Shown here: positions 53,105-61,717 of the stretch, one piece after another
Layout of the letters: every line of letters begins with the position of its first letter
How positions within the stretch are numbered: position 1 is the stretch's first letter
Assembly: GCF_014529705.1 (NCBI RefSeq)
Contig: NZ_JAANIH010000008.1
Coordinates: forward strand, 62,001 to 126,000
Direction of reading: 5' to 3'
Source of the DNA: Bradyrhizobium campsiandrae
GTDB lineage: Bacteria; Pseudomonadota; Alphaproteobacteria; Rhizobiales; Xanthobacteraceae
Length of the DNA: 64,000 nt
Notes under the pieces: model-generated
The model's input: only the letters and a program-made list of their open reading frames with translations
Databases searched by the model: none
Told to the model about the DNA's origin: nothing
Program-made: the position numbers and the translations under genes

Positions 53105-54838
53105 TTAAGGAACAATGCGTCGCAGCAGCGGCGCCTCAAAATTCGCCTGGACCGCCTCGGGAGCGGTGCGCCCGATGGTGTGACGGAGCGCGGTCGGGAT
53201 ATCCTTTTCATCGAGCATGACATCGATCAAGATCGGCACATCGGTGAGTACCGCCGCCTGTCGCAGCGCCTGCTCGAATTCGGCCAGGGTTTTGGCGCTC
53301 GCATATTGCGCACCAAAAGCACCCGCCAAAGCGCCGTAATTCCAGCGACGGAGCACATTGTAATAGTCAGGCTGGCCGTGCGGGCTGTCGTAGTACCGGT
53401 GACAGCCCATGAACTGCTGAATCCCCATGATCCCATTGTTCATCACACAGACCACGGCGGGCAGTTTGTACTGAACCAGTGTGGAGAGGGCCTGTGGTCC
53501 CTCCCGAAAGGCGGCGTCACCCACGAGCACGACCGGTCGCTTGGCGCTGGCGCAGGCCGCACCGACCGATGCTCCCAGGCTGTACCCGATCGACATCCAG
53601 ATCGACTGGGACAAATATCCTTGCCGATCAACGATAGGCAGTCCGGCGGACCCGAAAAGCGACAGGCCGTTATCCGCGATCACAAGTTTGCCCTGGACGA
53701 AATCTGGCATGCAGGAGAACAGGAGATCGAAAGTCATAGGTGCATCGGCGGGCGGGAGGTCGGCGTCCTGGTGCTGCAGCGCAGCCCTCTCCCACGGGGG
53801 TGGAATGGCCGCATGATCCCCCAGTCGTTGCGTCAAACCGACGACAAACTCCCTGAGGCCCACGTCGCGGTAGATGTGATGTCCGATGCGGACCCCACCT
53901 TGCGACGCAAGTATCATGCTGCTGTAGTCTTTTGCGACGATGTCTTCGACGAAATCAGTGATCGTCGTCCCTAGTGCAATCACACAATCGGCTCTCTCAA
54001 CGAACTCCTGAAGATCGGGCGTGGCGGACCGGCGATCATACACGCCGAGGAATCCTCTCGTGGTTTCGGCCAGCACCGATTTTCCGGCCAAGGTAGTGAC
54101 ATAAGGGACACCACTCGCACGCAATAGGTCAGCACACTCTTGATGCAATCGCCAGCGGTCGAGTTCTTCACCGACCCACAACACCGGGCGCTGCGCGCGC
54201 ACGAGCCGCGCCATTGCATCGTCAAGGCACTCCGACAAGGACTCTGGATTGACAGGCGTCAACGCCGCGCTGAGCTTTCCCACCGGCAGCGCACAGGATT
54301 GGCCCCATAGATCCTGGCTGATTTCGATGTAGACCGGGCGCCGCCATGTCATACAGGCGATCAGAACCTCATCAATCTTGTCTGGCACTTCTTCGGCTCG
54401 CTCGATCACGGCCGTCGCCACCGTCGCCTGCGAATAGATCGTCAAGTCGGCCTTGAACCGGCCAGTCGAGTGCTGGAACATGATGCCGTAGTCGATCTCA
54501 AGATCAAGCTGACGCGCGCAAGGACTTCCGTTAATAACGACAACCGGACAGCGTTCGACAAAAGCCCCAACGACGCCATTGAGCGCACTCAACGCACCGA
54601 CGCCACAGGTGCCGCACATCGCACCAAACCCCTTGATGCGCGCATAGGCATCGGCTGCGTACGCCGCTTCCATCTCGTATGTCGTAAAGATGGCCTTCAG
54701 TCGGGAGTGCTTGGCGAGCTCCGCAAGAAGTCCAGTACAATAGCTGCCGGGCACATTGAATAGATGCTCGATGCCAAGTTCCTCAAGCCGGGCAATCAGA
54801 TAAGAAGCCACGGTGCCATTTTGGGACTCGTCAAGCAT
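53105..54838 (-). CDS. ThDP-dependent enzyme, indolepyruvate/pyruvate-decarboxylase-like, with changed catalytic residues
   Basis: A 577-aa three-domain thiamin-diphosphate enzyme. The activating Glu is E55 (TTYEMEAAYAADAYAR), and the cofactor motif runs from GDAAFREG (G440-D441) to MNNG (N467-N468). Overall it is closest to indolepyruvate and pyruvate decarboxylases. However, three residues of the decarboxylase active site differ: the Asp of the GDYN motif is Ser32 (VPGSYC), the first His of HHT is Gln122 (only H123 remains), and the late Glu is Gln475. So decarboxylation to an aldehyde is not assured. ATG 54838 has GGGAG upstream. It is divergent from lysR. Confidence 0.8.
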   Translation of the reverse strand: MLDESQNGTVASYLIARLEELGIEHLFNVPGSYCTGLLAELAKHSRLKAIFTTYEMEAAYAADAYARIKGFGAMCGTCGVGALSALNGVVGAFVERCPVVVINGSPCARQLDLEIDYGIMFQHSTGRFKADLTIYSQATVATAVIERAEEVPDKIDEVLIACMTWRRPVYIEISQDLWGQSCALPVGKLSAALTPVNPESLSECLDDAMARLVRAQRPVLWVGEELDRWRLHQECADLLRASGVPYVTTLAGKSVLAETTRGFLGVYDRRSATPDLQEFVERADCVIALGTTITDFVEDIVAKDYSSMILASQGGVRIGHHIYRDVGLREFVVGLTQRLGDHAAIPPPWERAALQHQDADLPPADAPMTFDLLFSCMPDFVQGKLVIADNGLSLFGSAGLPIVDRQGYLSQSIWMSIGYSLGASVGAACASAKRPVVLVGDAAFREGPQALSTLVQYKLPAVVCVMNNGIMGIQQFMGCHRYYDSPHGQPDYYNVLRRWNYGALAGAFGAQYASAKTLAEFEQALRQAAVLTDVPILIDVMLDEKDIPTALRHTIGRTAPEAVQANFEAPLLRRIVP

Positions 54839-55289
54839 GGCGCTAAGCTCCCATGCCGGCTCGTCGCCCTGTCCCGCTTGAATGTGCAATCGAAGTTGCG
54901 TGACGAACGAGCGCCGGCCTGACGGCAACGTCCGATCGTTGCGGAGCACCGAACTCCTCCGCGAACTGCTCGCCGATCGGAGTGGCCAGGCCCCCGCGAA
55001 GCGCAGCGCGATGGAGGCGGTTATAGCTAGCGCCTACCAGGTTCTTAGGCCATGAATGGACTGTGCAGAAGCCCGTGACTACCGACGATTGATAATATCC
55101 TGCTGCCGCCAAGCGCGGGCCCGGACGCAGCCAGGCTGCAAGACCAAATTGGGAGCAAATCCGCCCTTTATGCAGCTGGGAAGAGAGCGTGCGAACCGAC
55201 GCCTCGTCGTCACTTTCCCGCCTACTTTTTTCTACCATTGCGGGAGTTTAGCTCTCGCCGCTTTCTTGGGAACTCGCTATAAATTCTCT
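54839..55289. promoter_or_regulatory. Divergent control region between the ThDP gene and lysR, 451 bases
   Basis: This spacer should hold the promoters of the ThDP-S10-Lod genes (minus) and of lysR (plus). An imperfect inverted repeat GCGGGAG-N5-CTCTCGC lies at 55240-55258, about 32 bases before the lysR start, and could be a LysR site. A 131-codon frame on the minus strand (54843-55238) overlaps this region but has no family match, and I do not accept it as a gene. Confidence 0.4.
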
Positions 55290-55332
55290 ATGCTTGATAA
55301 GAAATGCACAGGCGACCTCGACTGGGAAGACG
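55247..55332 (+). repeat. Direct repeat copy A: lysR leader and first codons
   Basis: These 86 bases align without gaps to 58141-58226, with about 13 to 15 differences by eye. The block covers the last 43 leader bases and the first 14 codons of lysR (Met-Leu-Asp-Lys-Lys-Cys-Thr). Confidence 0.85.
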
Positions 55333-56246
55333 TCCGCTATTTCGCGGCGCTCGCGCGATATCGTTCGCTGTCAGCCACTGCCCGCGCGCTTCGCGTCAAT
55401 CACGCGACGGTGTCCCGCCGCGTTGCTCACCTAGAGGCGCTTCTCGGACGCGCCCTGTTCGAGCGCCGAGCCGAGGGCTACGTACTTACGGCCGATGGCA
55501 GAGCCGTGTTGGAAGAAGCGAACGTAATGGACAACGCCGCGCTCTCGGTTCTGCGACGCCTGGATGCGGGCGTAGAGCTCAGCGGCCTCGTGCGACTTAC
55601 CGCCGGACGCAGCTTGGCCGAAGGATTTCTGATCGACCGGTTGGACGGGCTGCATCGACGTCATCCGGGGATAGATCTCGAGCTTATTGGAGAGGTCAGG
55701 CTCCTCAGCCTCGCTCGAAGGGAGGCCGACATCGCTTTGCGTTTCGGTCACCCTAAGGGCAGCGAGCTCGCTGGCCGACGTGTAGGCACGATTTACTTTG
55801 GATTATATGTCGCGGCGGGTCTGCACGCTGAACCGGACGCGCTTACGCGATCGCCACTTATTGGCTTCGACAGAGACGGTGATTCGATCGCTGAAGCCGA
55901 ATGGCTCGGGCAACACTTCCCCGGGCGCCGATTTTCATTCCGCGCCAACAGCCAGATAGCGCAGGCTGCCGCAGCGCGAGCGGGCTTTGGAATTGCCCTG
56001 CTGCCACGCTATCTCGCCGACAATGATCGGCAGCTTGCCGAGATCGACTACCACGTGCCGTTGCTTGAGCGTGAGCTCTGGCTTCTTATTCGCCCCGACC
56101 TGACCAAGGTGCCTCGTGTCCGTGCGGTCGCCGATTATCTGGTCGAGGTTTTTCGCAGCGAAAGGCAGCGCTTTGTTGGCAATTGCCGTGCCGCCGAGAG
56201 CGAAGCGCTAGAGGTGCAGCTAGGAGAAAAGGCCCCGGAAGCGTGA
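55290..56246 (+). CDS. LysR-family transcriptional regulator
   Basis: A 318-aa regulator. The winged helix-turn-helix is at about 11-70 (WEDVRYFAALARYRSLSATA, then RVNHATVSRRVAHLEALLGR). The effector domain follows with ARREADIALRFGHP and RAGFGIALLPRYL. ATG 55290 puts the helix at the normal distance. It is divergent from the ThDP-S10-LodA-LodB genes, the classic arrangement for a LysR regulator and its targets. A decayed copy of its leader and first codons is found at 58141. Confidence 0.9.
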   Translation: MLDKKCTGDLDWEDVRYFAALARYRSLSATARALRVNHATVSRRVAHLEALLGRALFERRAEGYVLTADGRAVLEEANVMDNAALSVLRRLDAGVELSGLVRLTAGRSLAEGFLIDRLDGLHRRHPGIDLELIGEVRLLSLARREADIALRFGHPKGSELAGRRVGTIYFGLYVAAGLHAEPDALTRSPLIGFDRDGDSIAEAEWLGQHFPGRRFSFRANSQIAQAAAARAGFGIALLPRYLADNDRQLAEIDYHVPLLERELWLLIRPDLTKVPRVRAVADYLVEVFRSERQRFVGNCRAAESEALEVQLGEKAPEA

Positions 56247-56322
56247 GCTGTATGTGGGGTCTTACCGTCGTGCCGCTGAATGGTTCGCCTCCATCCACCG
56301 GCACGACGAAATGATCTTCAGT

Positions 56323-57906
56323 TCATGCCAGTCTTGCCACCAATTGTTTCAAATCCGGCGTGCCGATGCCAGTAACCAGATCAAAACCTGGCCCGCAGCT
56401 GTAGGCGCCGTTGCTTTGAGTCAAGACATCTCGGAAGCAGTTACTGCCTATCATTGGGTAAATCAGCGGATTGAGGTACGGAAGCGGTGCTTTGTGATTG
56501 TTCGCCCGCGCCTCGTTGATCAGCGCGCACAAGCCGGCCCAGATCGGCGCACTCCAGCTGGTTCCACCGTACTGCAAGCGCTGACCGTGCAGAATAATCA
56601 ACCCGCCTTCGTTGGGATCCGCCGCAGCTCCGACATCAGGGACCATGCGTTGATTGCCGGCGGGCACGCCATTGCCCTGTTGCCATGCCGGTCGAGGGAA
56701 GAACTTGCTCTTCCCACCGCCGCTGCCGGCCCAGCCGGTTTCGGAAGCCACCTGTCCATTTGCTGCCAGTCGCAGCGACGTGCCGCCTACCGCTACGACG
56801 TGCGGGCTAGTCGCCATCCACTCGGCAGCGAGTGGGCCGTTAGCATGATGGCCGTCCGGTCCTGGGTTTGACCCCGCATCGCCGGTCGACACGAACACAT
56901 TGACACCCAAAGCGGCGAACCGGACGAAACGAGCTTCCTCGGCGTTCACCTCGCCCGACGTCATGTATGCCTCACTGAGGCCAAGGCTGATCGACACGAC
57001 ACGCAATGTCGGCTGCGCAAGTGCATCGGCGTAGATGCGGTCGAGCGCGCGGTCGAGATCAATAAAGGAGAGCGTGCCGCTGGCGTAGATGCGCACGTTC
57101 GCCTCGGGGGCGATGGTGCTGGCCCATTGTGCGTCCAACGTCTCCTCACCCGACGGGGCGGGCAACGCTCCGCCCTTTACGTTGATCTTGGCAATGCGCG
57201 CCAGGCTGCCAGCAAGGCCGTTGGCCGTCCAGAATGCCGTCAGGTCGGTGTCCAGCGGAACCGTATCGATCAGGATGGCAATCTCCTGCCCTTTTCCGGT
57301 CAAGCCGAGCCCCGCGCCACCGTAGGCCCTCAGGATTTCCGGAGCCAGATAGGGCGGCGCGTTAGCGATAGCCGGCTCCACGGCCGCCTCCGATTTGGCC
57401 TGCATGTACGAGCGAAGATGCTTGCGGGCTTGCCGGTAGGGTTGCAGCCCGCCAATATTCACCACCGCACCAGCTACGTCCGTCGGCAGGCTCGGCACGT
57501 CCGACGCCGCCGTGTAGGTCTGGCCCTCCCGGGTGACCCGCACCATGTGCACGCCAAGGCTCGCCTCGATCTGCGAGGCCGGCGCACTTGCATAGATGGT
57601 GGTACGATCGGGCGTCACCTGCGTGATGGTGAAGCCCTCCTTCTTTAGCCAGCTTTCCAGCGCACTGGCTGCTGCGGAATCGACGGCGTACTTCGTCTTC
57701 AGATCCTGCGGCGAGATTGTTTCGCCCTTGTCGACACGCGCCTCCAACTCCTTCTGAACATCAGGCGGAACGGCAAGCGCAAAACTCACATCCATCTTCT
57801 CGTCCCGGTGCTGCGGATCTGCAGCGCTTGCGATCAGCCCGTGCGCAGTCACACCGGACGACGGAATCGGGATCACGCTGTTTGGAAACATCTTTCTGTC
57901 GGCCAT
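56323..57906 (-). CDS. S53-family (sedolisin/kumamolisin-like) serine-carboxyl peptidase
   Basis: A 527-aa enzyme. The pro-domain of about 180 residues (start near DVSFALAVPPDVQ) is followed by the catalytic domain. The triad is E254 and D258 (PSGEETLDAQW) with S450 (YGGTSWSAPIW); the oxyanion Asp is D343 (STGDAGS). The C-terminal calcium site is seen as FDLVTGIGTPD. These enzymes work at acidic pH and usually outside the cell, but no signal peptide is visible here. ATG 57906 has GAGG upstream. It converges with lysR and has its own control region. Confidence 0.92.
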   Translation of the reverse strand: MADRKMFPNSVIPIPSSGVTAHGLIASAADPQHRDEKMDVSFALAVPPDVQKELEARVDKGETISPQDLKTKYAVDSAAASALESWLKKEGFTITQVTPDRTTIYASAPASQIEASLGVHMVRVTREGQTYTAASDVPSLPTDVAGAVVNIGGLQPYRQARKHLRSYMQAKSEAAVEPAIANAPPYLAPEILRAYGGAGLGLTGKGQEIAILIDTVPLDTDLTAFWTANGLAGSLARIAKINVKGGALPAPSGEETLDAQWASTIAPEANVRIYASGTLSFIDLDRALDRIYADALAQPTLRVVSISLGLSEAYMTSGEVNAEEARFVRFAALGVNVFVSTGDAGSNPGPDGHHANGPLAAEWMATSPHVVAVGGTSLRLAANGQVASETGWAGSGGGKSKFFPRPAWQQGNGVPAGNQRMVPDVGAAADPNEGGLIILHGQRLQYGGTSWSAPIWAGLCALINEARANNHKAPLPYLNPLIYPMIGSNCFRDVLTQSNGAYSCGPGFDLVTGIGTPDLKQLVARLA

Positions 57907-57936
57907 TTTGCAATCCTCGCTTCGCGGGCTCATTGT

Positions 57937-57959
57937 TCAGATGAAATTTGCTCAGATGA
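57937..57959 (-). promoter_or_regulatory. Direct repeat upstream of the S53 peptidase gene
   Basis: TCAGATGA occurs twice with a 15-base period (57937-57944 and 57952-57959), 31 bases upstream of the peptidase start. On the minus strand a TTGTCA sequence lies just upstream and could be a -35 element. This may be a regulator site; no protein is assigned. Confidence 0.3.
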
Positions 57960-58140
57960 CAATCTAGATTCACTTCAACGGGTGTCTCTCACTGAAGGCC
58001 CCTGGGGTCGTCGGCGTCGTCATTTCGCAATGTCGTGTTCATGTCACACATCAAACATCGAAATGAGTTCGAGGCCAATTGAGTTCAGGAGGATCGGCTG
58101 GATCGATCCATCTACTCTCTTTTCAGGACCGGTAAGCAAG

Positions 58141-58226
58141 CTTAGCGCTCGCCGCTTTTATGAGAACTCGCAATAATTTCTCTGCGCTTGATAAGAAATG
58201 CACAGACGACCTCAACCGGGACGATC
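58141..58226 (+). repeat. Direct repeat copy B: decayed lysR leader
   Basis: This block matches 55247-55332 without gaps. The ATG of lysR is replaced by GCG, but the following codons Leu-Asp-Lys-Lys-Cys-Thr are kept. Similarity fades after about base 58230. It sits just upstream of the S53 gene, on the opposite side from the intact lysR. Confidence 0.85.
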
Positions 58227-58483
58227 AACTGAGTAGAGCTGCGCAAGCAGCTCTTCGCCCTTTTGTCGAGATCAAGCGACGGCCGATGCGAAGGCCGAAA
58301 GACTTCGATATCACTGAGCTCGCCGGCCGCGATGTCGTCTTCGGCAGCGACGAAGGGCAGTGCCACGACGTAGGTGACGGCTGGACCGTCGGCGCCTATC
58401 TTGGCTGGAAGATCATCTCCACGATCCGCTACGACGTGGCGAACTTCAATTTCGAGCCCTCAGCCAAGGTCTACGCATTGTGA
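58160..58483 (+). pseudogene. Remnant frame with a lysR-derived start, 107 codons
   Basis: A frame opened by an ATG in the repeat reads ALDKKCTDDLNRDDQ, derived from the LysR N-terminus. It then continues into unrelated sequence (DFDITELAGRDVVFGSDEGQ, then ISTIRYDVANFNF). No helix-turn-helix remains. The likely reading is a LysR fragment joined to other DNA. A real small fused gene cannot be excluded, but there is no ribosome site. Confidence 0.5.
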
Positions 58484-58520
58484 GAGCGAGAAAACGCCTA
58501 CCCTAGATTTCGCGGATGCC

Positions 58521-58724
58521 ATGCCGACAGAACATGCCCCATTTGTGGTATGCCGTGTATGTCTGGATGGGACTGAAATGGCTACTGGCGGGGCTGCCTT
58601 GGTGCGCGCGAAAATTATGCAGTTCGAATGGGCAACGGCCCGGTTCGCTAAAGTCGCATTGACCTCCGGTCAATGGCCTTCCCTGGTGGAGAACCTCCGC
58701 GCTGTCCGGAGGCGGTTGTCGTGA
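58521..58724 (+). CDS. Possible small protein upstream of the LuxR-type gene, 67 aa
   Basis: A short frame (starts MPTEHAPFVVCRVCLDGTEM) whose stop overlaps the GTG start of the next gene as GTGA, which suggests coupling. It has two cysteines in a CRVC pattern. The ribosome site is weak, and no family was recognised, so it may be a leader or chance frame. Confidence 0.3.
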   Translation: MPTEHAPFVVCRVCLDGTEMATGGAALVRAKIMQFEWATARFAKVALTSGQWPSLVENLRAVRRRLS

Positions 58725-59860
58725 ATGCGCTCCCGTCGGAAAGCCAGCTGCTGACGGCTATCGAAGCGATCTATGATGCAGCACCGAATCCCTCGCTGTG
58801 GCCGCAAGCACTGGGGGTGATTGCGGATTGCTTCGGGGATGTCGGTGCGTTGCTGGGTTGGCACCGGGACGACGGTTCAATTGGAACGATTGTCTCTACG
58901 AACTTGATCGAAGCACAAAGGGATTATGAAGAGAGTGGCTGGACCAAACGCGACATAGGGGCTATCCGAGCCTCGGAGCGAGGCTATTTCTTCAACGGCG
59001 AGCCATACACCAATCGTCATGTTGTGTCGAAGGACGAGATTCATAGGGATCCTTTCTTCGTTCAGTTCAGGGCGCAGCACGGCCTTGGACCGTTCGCGGG
59101 GGTAGCCGTATCGCCGGACCCGCACGTTGGCGTTGTCCTCTGCATGCAAGGCTATGCGGGTCGATCCGAATATTCCGACGCCGAGCTCGCGACGCTGAGC
59201 CGCATCGGACGATATGTCGAGAAATCGCTGCGCCTTTCGATCCGACTCCTGGATGCCGAACTCGCCAAGCTCGGCCTCGGCGACGCCTTGGCGCGCATCG
59301 GGATTGGCGTCTTCGCTCTGGACTCACTGGGGCGCGTGGTGTTCTCCAATCCGGCCGGGCAGCGGCTCATAGGAGATCAACTGCAGCTTGTCCAGGACCG
59401 GTTGCGGATCGGCTCCGGCGCGGTGCGCAATACGATCGACGAGGTCATCGCGCGGACACTGCGGGGAGATCCGCGCGGCCTGATGGACGACCCGAAGCCC
59501 GTCCTCGTTCAATCAACCGGCGCAGACCGCCGGCTGGTGGTTCATCTCCTGCCGGTCGCGGCGCGAACCAGCCCTGTCGAGCAGTTCCTCACCCATACGC
59601 GCGTCATCGTGCTCGCGATCGAGCAGAAGCTCGATAAGCCCGCTGATCCCGCCGTCGTCCGCGACGTACTCGGGCTGACGCTCGGCGAAGCGCGGATCGC
59701 CGCCCTCGTTGGAGCGGGTCTGCCTCCCAAAGAGGCTGCTGAGCGACTGGGAATTGCGGAAGATACCGCCCGCAATGTCCTCAAGCGCGTATTCTCAAAG
59801 GTCGGCGTATCGCGCCAAAGCGAATTGGCCACTTTGTTGACGAAGCTGGTGCTACGCTGA
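58721..59860 (+). CDS. LuxR-type (HTH) transcriptional regulator
   Basis: A 379-aa regulator. The C-terminal GerE/LuxR helix-turn-helix is seen as LGLTLGEARIAALVGAGLPP followed by EAAERLGIAEDTARNVLKRV and FSKVGVSRQSELATLL. The N-terminal ~280 residues have a PAS/GAF-like layout (FALDSLGRVVFSNPAGQRLI is PAS-like). GTG 58721 has GGAGGCG upstream. There is no receiver domain and no AHL-binding pattern, so it is neither a NarL response regulator nor a clear quorum sensor. Its target is unknown. Confidence 0.85.
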   Translation: MNALPSESQLLTAIEAIYDAAPNPSLWPQALGVIADCFGDVGALLGWHRDDGSIGTIVSTNLIEAQRDYEESGWTKRDIGAIRASERGYFFNGEPYTNRHVVSKDEIHRDPFFVQFRAQHGLGPFAGVAVSPDPHVGVVLCMQGYAGRSEYSDAELATLSRIGRYVEKSLRLSIRLLDAELAKLGLGDALARIGIGVFALDSLGRVVFSNPAGQRLIGDQLQLVQDRLRIGSGAVRNTIDEVIARTLRGDPRGLMDDPKPVLVQSTGADRRLVVHLLPVAARTSPVEQFLTHTRVIVLAIEQKLDKPADPAVVRDVLGLTLGEARIAALVGAGLPPKEAAERLGIAEDTARNVLKRVFSKVGVSRQSELATLLTKLVLR

Positions 59861-60016
59861 TCGGTTGTTGGCTCGTGGCTGACGTCCCCGCCGCGGAGGG
59901 GCAGGCCCTATCCCCTCGTCCAATGGCCAGCCGCAAAGAGCTGGCCGCGCACTATTCCACTATGGCCAGCCATCGCCTGTTGCAAGGTTCTGCCGCAGCA
60001 GGCGCGGTCTCGAAAA

Positions 60017-60091
60017 TGGCGCTCCCTAGGGGAATCGAACCCCTGTTTCAGCCTTGAGAGGGCCGCGTCCTAACCGCTAGACGAAGGGAGC
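60017..60091 (-). tRNA. tRNA-Glu (anticodon CTC)
   Basis: Reads GCTCCCTTCGTCTAGCGGTT at the 5' end, pairing with AGGGAGC at the 3' end over 7 bases. The anticodon stem CGGCC/GGCTG encloses the loop CTCTCAA, giving anticodon CTC (Glu, codon GAG). The T arm has GGGGTTCGATTCCCC. The CCA end is encoded (discriminator G, then CCA at 60019-60017). Confidence 0.96.
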
Positions 60092-60147
60092 GTGAGGGCT
60101 AGCCAATAGCCTCGAAATTTGTCCGCCGCAAGGACTGAACTGCCGTT

Positions 60148-60492
60148 TTACGGCTCATTGGCAAATTTCAGCTTTCCGGCCGGCTTGAGCGTGTGGGCGT
60201 CGAAGGTGCGGATCTCGGTGACCCCGGCGATATCCAGGGTCACCACGAGGCGGTCGCCGGCAACGCCGGTGGAGACGATCTTGGCACCTTTCGGCAGGGT
60301 GGCGGTGACGTCGCTCGACGGGTCAGGCGCCCTTCCCTCCGACTTGAAAAGACGATAGCCCACCGCAATCAGGACGGCGCAGACGGCCAGCGCCGTGGTC
60401 AACCCCGCGATCAGCATCATCCGCCGCACCCGCGCGAACAGCGCGGCCTGCTCGGGGGTCGGTTCGGGAACAGCGGTATCAGACGTCGTCAT
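60148..60492 (-). CDS. Single-pass membrane protein, 114 aa, conserved hypothetical
   Basis: A short cytosolic N-terminus (MTTSDTAVPEPTPEQAALFA) is followed by one transmembrane segment (LIAGLTTALAVCAVLIAVGY) and a periplasmic part of ~65 residues with beta-strand character (GDRLVVTLDIAGVTEIRTFD). Related small proteins commonly sit beside rluA-type genes in Bradyrhizobium, as I recall. The function is unknown. Its ATG overlaps the divergent start of the pseudouridine synthase gene by 2 bases. Confidence 0.75.
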   Translation of the reverse strand: MTTSDTAVPEPTPEQAALFARVRRMMLIAGLTTALAVCAVLIAVGYRLFKSEGRAPDPSSDVTATLPKGAKIVSTGVAGDRLVVTLDIAGVTEIRTFDAHTLKPAGKLKFANEP

Positions 60493-61498
60493 GGAAAGCT
60501 CGGGCTCAGCGCAAAGATTGGAAGTCGTGGTCGAAGGCGACGAGGGCTCGGCCCGGCTCGACCGCGTGCTGGCGGCGCGCCTTCCCGAGATGTCGCGATC
60601 AAGGTTGAAGGCCCTGATTCTGGCAGGCGCCGTGAGCCTGAAGGCCACCGCAGTCCGCGACCCCGCTTATCACGTCGCCTCGGGGGATACGATTACAATC
60701 GATGTGCCGGAGGCGGCCCCGCCGGAGCCCAGGGGCGAGGACATTGCCCTCGATATCGTGTTCGAGGACGACGACATCATCGTCATCAACAAGCCGAAGG
60801 GCCTGGTGGTCCATCCCGCGGCCGGGCACGAGACCGGAACCCTGGTTAACGCGCTGATCGCCCATTGCGGCACCTCGCTGTCGGGCATCGGCGGCGTCCG
60901 CCGGCCCGGCATCGTGCACCGGCTGGACAAGGACACGACCGGATTGATGGTGGTCGCCAAGAACGACCTCGCCCACGCCTCGCTTACCGCCCAATTCGCC
61001 GACCACGGCCGCACCGGACCGATGCGGCGCGGCTATATGGCGTTCGCTTGGGGGCTGCCGGGCCGGCATCGCGGCACCATCGACGCGCCGATCGACCGCC
61101 ATCCGCACGCGCGGGAGAAGATGGCGGTGCGCCAGGGCGGCCGCGAAGCGGTGACGCATTGGGAGCTGCTGGAGAGTTTTAACGGGCGGGACGGCAAGCC
61201 GGTGGCAGCAATGCTGGCCTGCGAGCTCGAAACCGGCCGCACCCACCAGATCCGCGTCCACCTCGCCCATATCGGCCACCCTCTGATGGGCGACGCGGTC
61301 TATGGCCCCCACTTCAAGACCAAGGCGAACCAGCTCGGTCCCGAGTCGCAAGCCGCTTTGGCGGCGCTTGGGCGGCAGGCTCTCCATGCTTATCTATTGG
61401 TATTAGAGCACCCCAGAAGCGGAGAACTTCTTCACTGGGAGGCCGGCTTGCCGGAGGATCTGGTACTGCTAGAGCGCGCCCTGAAAGCGGCGCTATGA
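60491..61498 (+). CDS. RluA/RluD-family 23S rRNA pseudouridine synthase
   Basis: A 335-aa enzyme. The N-terminal S4 RNA-binding domain (about 20-70: ARLDRVLAARLPEMSRSRLK) is followed by the synthase domain with GIVHRLDKDTTGLMVVAK, where D146 is the catalytic Asp. Then come ETGRTHQIRVHLAHIGHPLM and LHAYLL near the end. The presence of an S4 domain favours RluD or RluC over RluA. It lies just upstream of rpoH on the same strand with a 219-base gap. Confidence 0.92.
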   Translation: MESSGSAQRLEVVVEGDEGSARLDRVLAARLPEMSRSRLKALILAGAVSLKATAVRDPAYHVASGDTITIDVPEAAPPEPRGEDIALDIVFEDDDIIVINKPKGLVVHPAAGHETGTLVNALIAHCGTSLSGIGGVRRPGIVHRLDKDTTGLMVVAKNDLAHASLTAQFADHGRTGPMRRGYMAFAWGLPGRHRGTIDAPIDRHPHAREKMAVRQGGREAVTHWELLESFNGRDGKPVAAMLACELETGRTHQIRVHLAHIGHPLMGDAVYGPHFKTKANQLGPESQAALAALGRQALHAYLLVLEHPRSGELLHWEAGLPEDLVLLERALKAAL

Positions 61499-61717
61499 CG
61501 CAGCCCCCTTAGGAAAGTCGTTACATTACAAAAAGTTATGGCTGCCACACGGGGACGTGACGTCAGCAATCCTTCCCTTTTTGCCCCCCGATGGGGTATA
61601 TTGCGCCTGCGTTGGAAAGGACCAACGTGGAACATCGCAGCTACGGCCGGCTTTAACCAAGCGGTCGTCTGCCTGGCCCGCCGCTATCGGGGGCCTGAAC
61701 CTTTGGAGGGCTTCACA

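Noticed and set aside
54843..55238. 131-codon minus-strand frame upstream of the ThDP gene
   Set aside because: It has no family match or ribosome site and occupies the divergent control region of the lysR and ThDP genes.
60017..60091. tRNA-Glu as the attachment site of an integrated island covering the Lod region
   Set aside because: No integrase gene and no second copy of the tRNA 3' end were seen in the window. The change in base composition alone is weak evidence.
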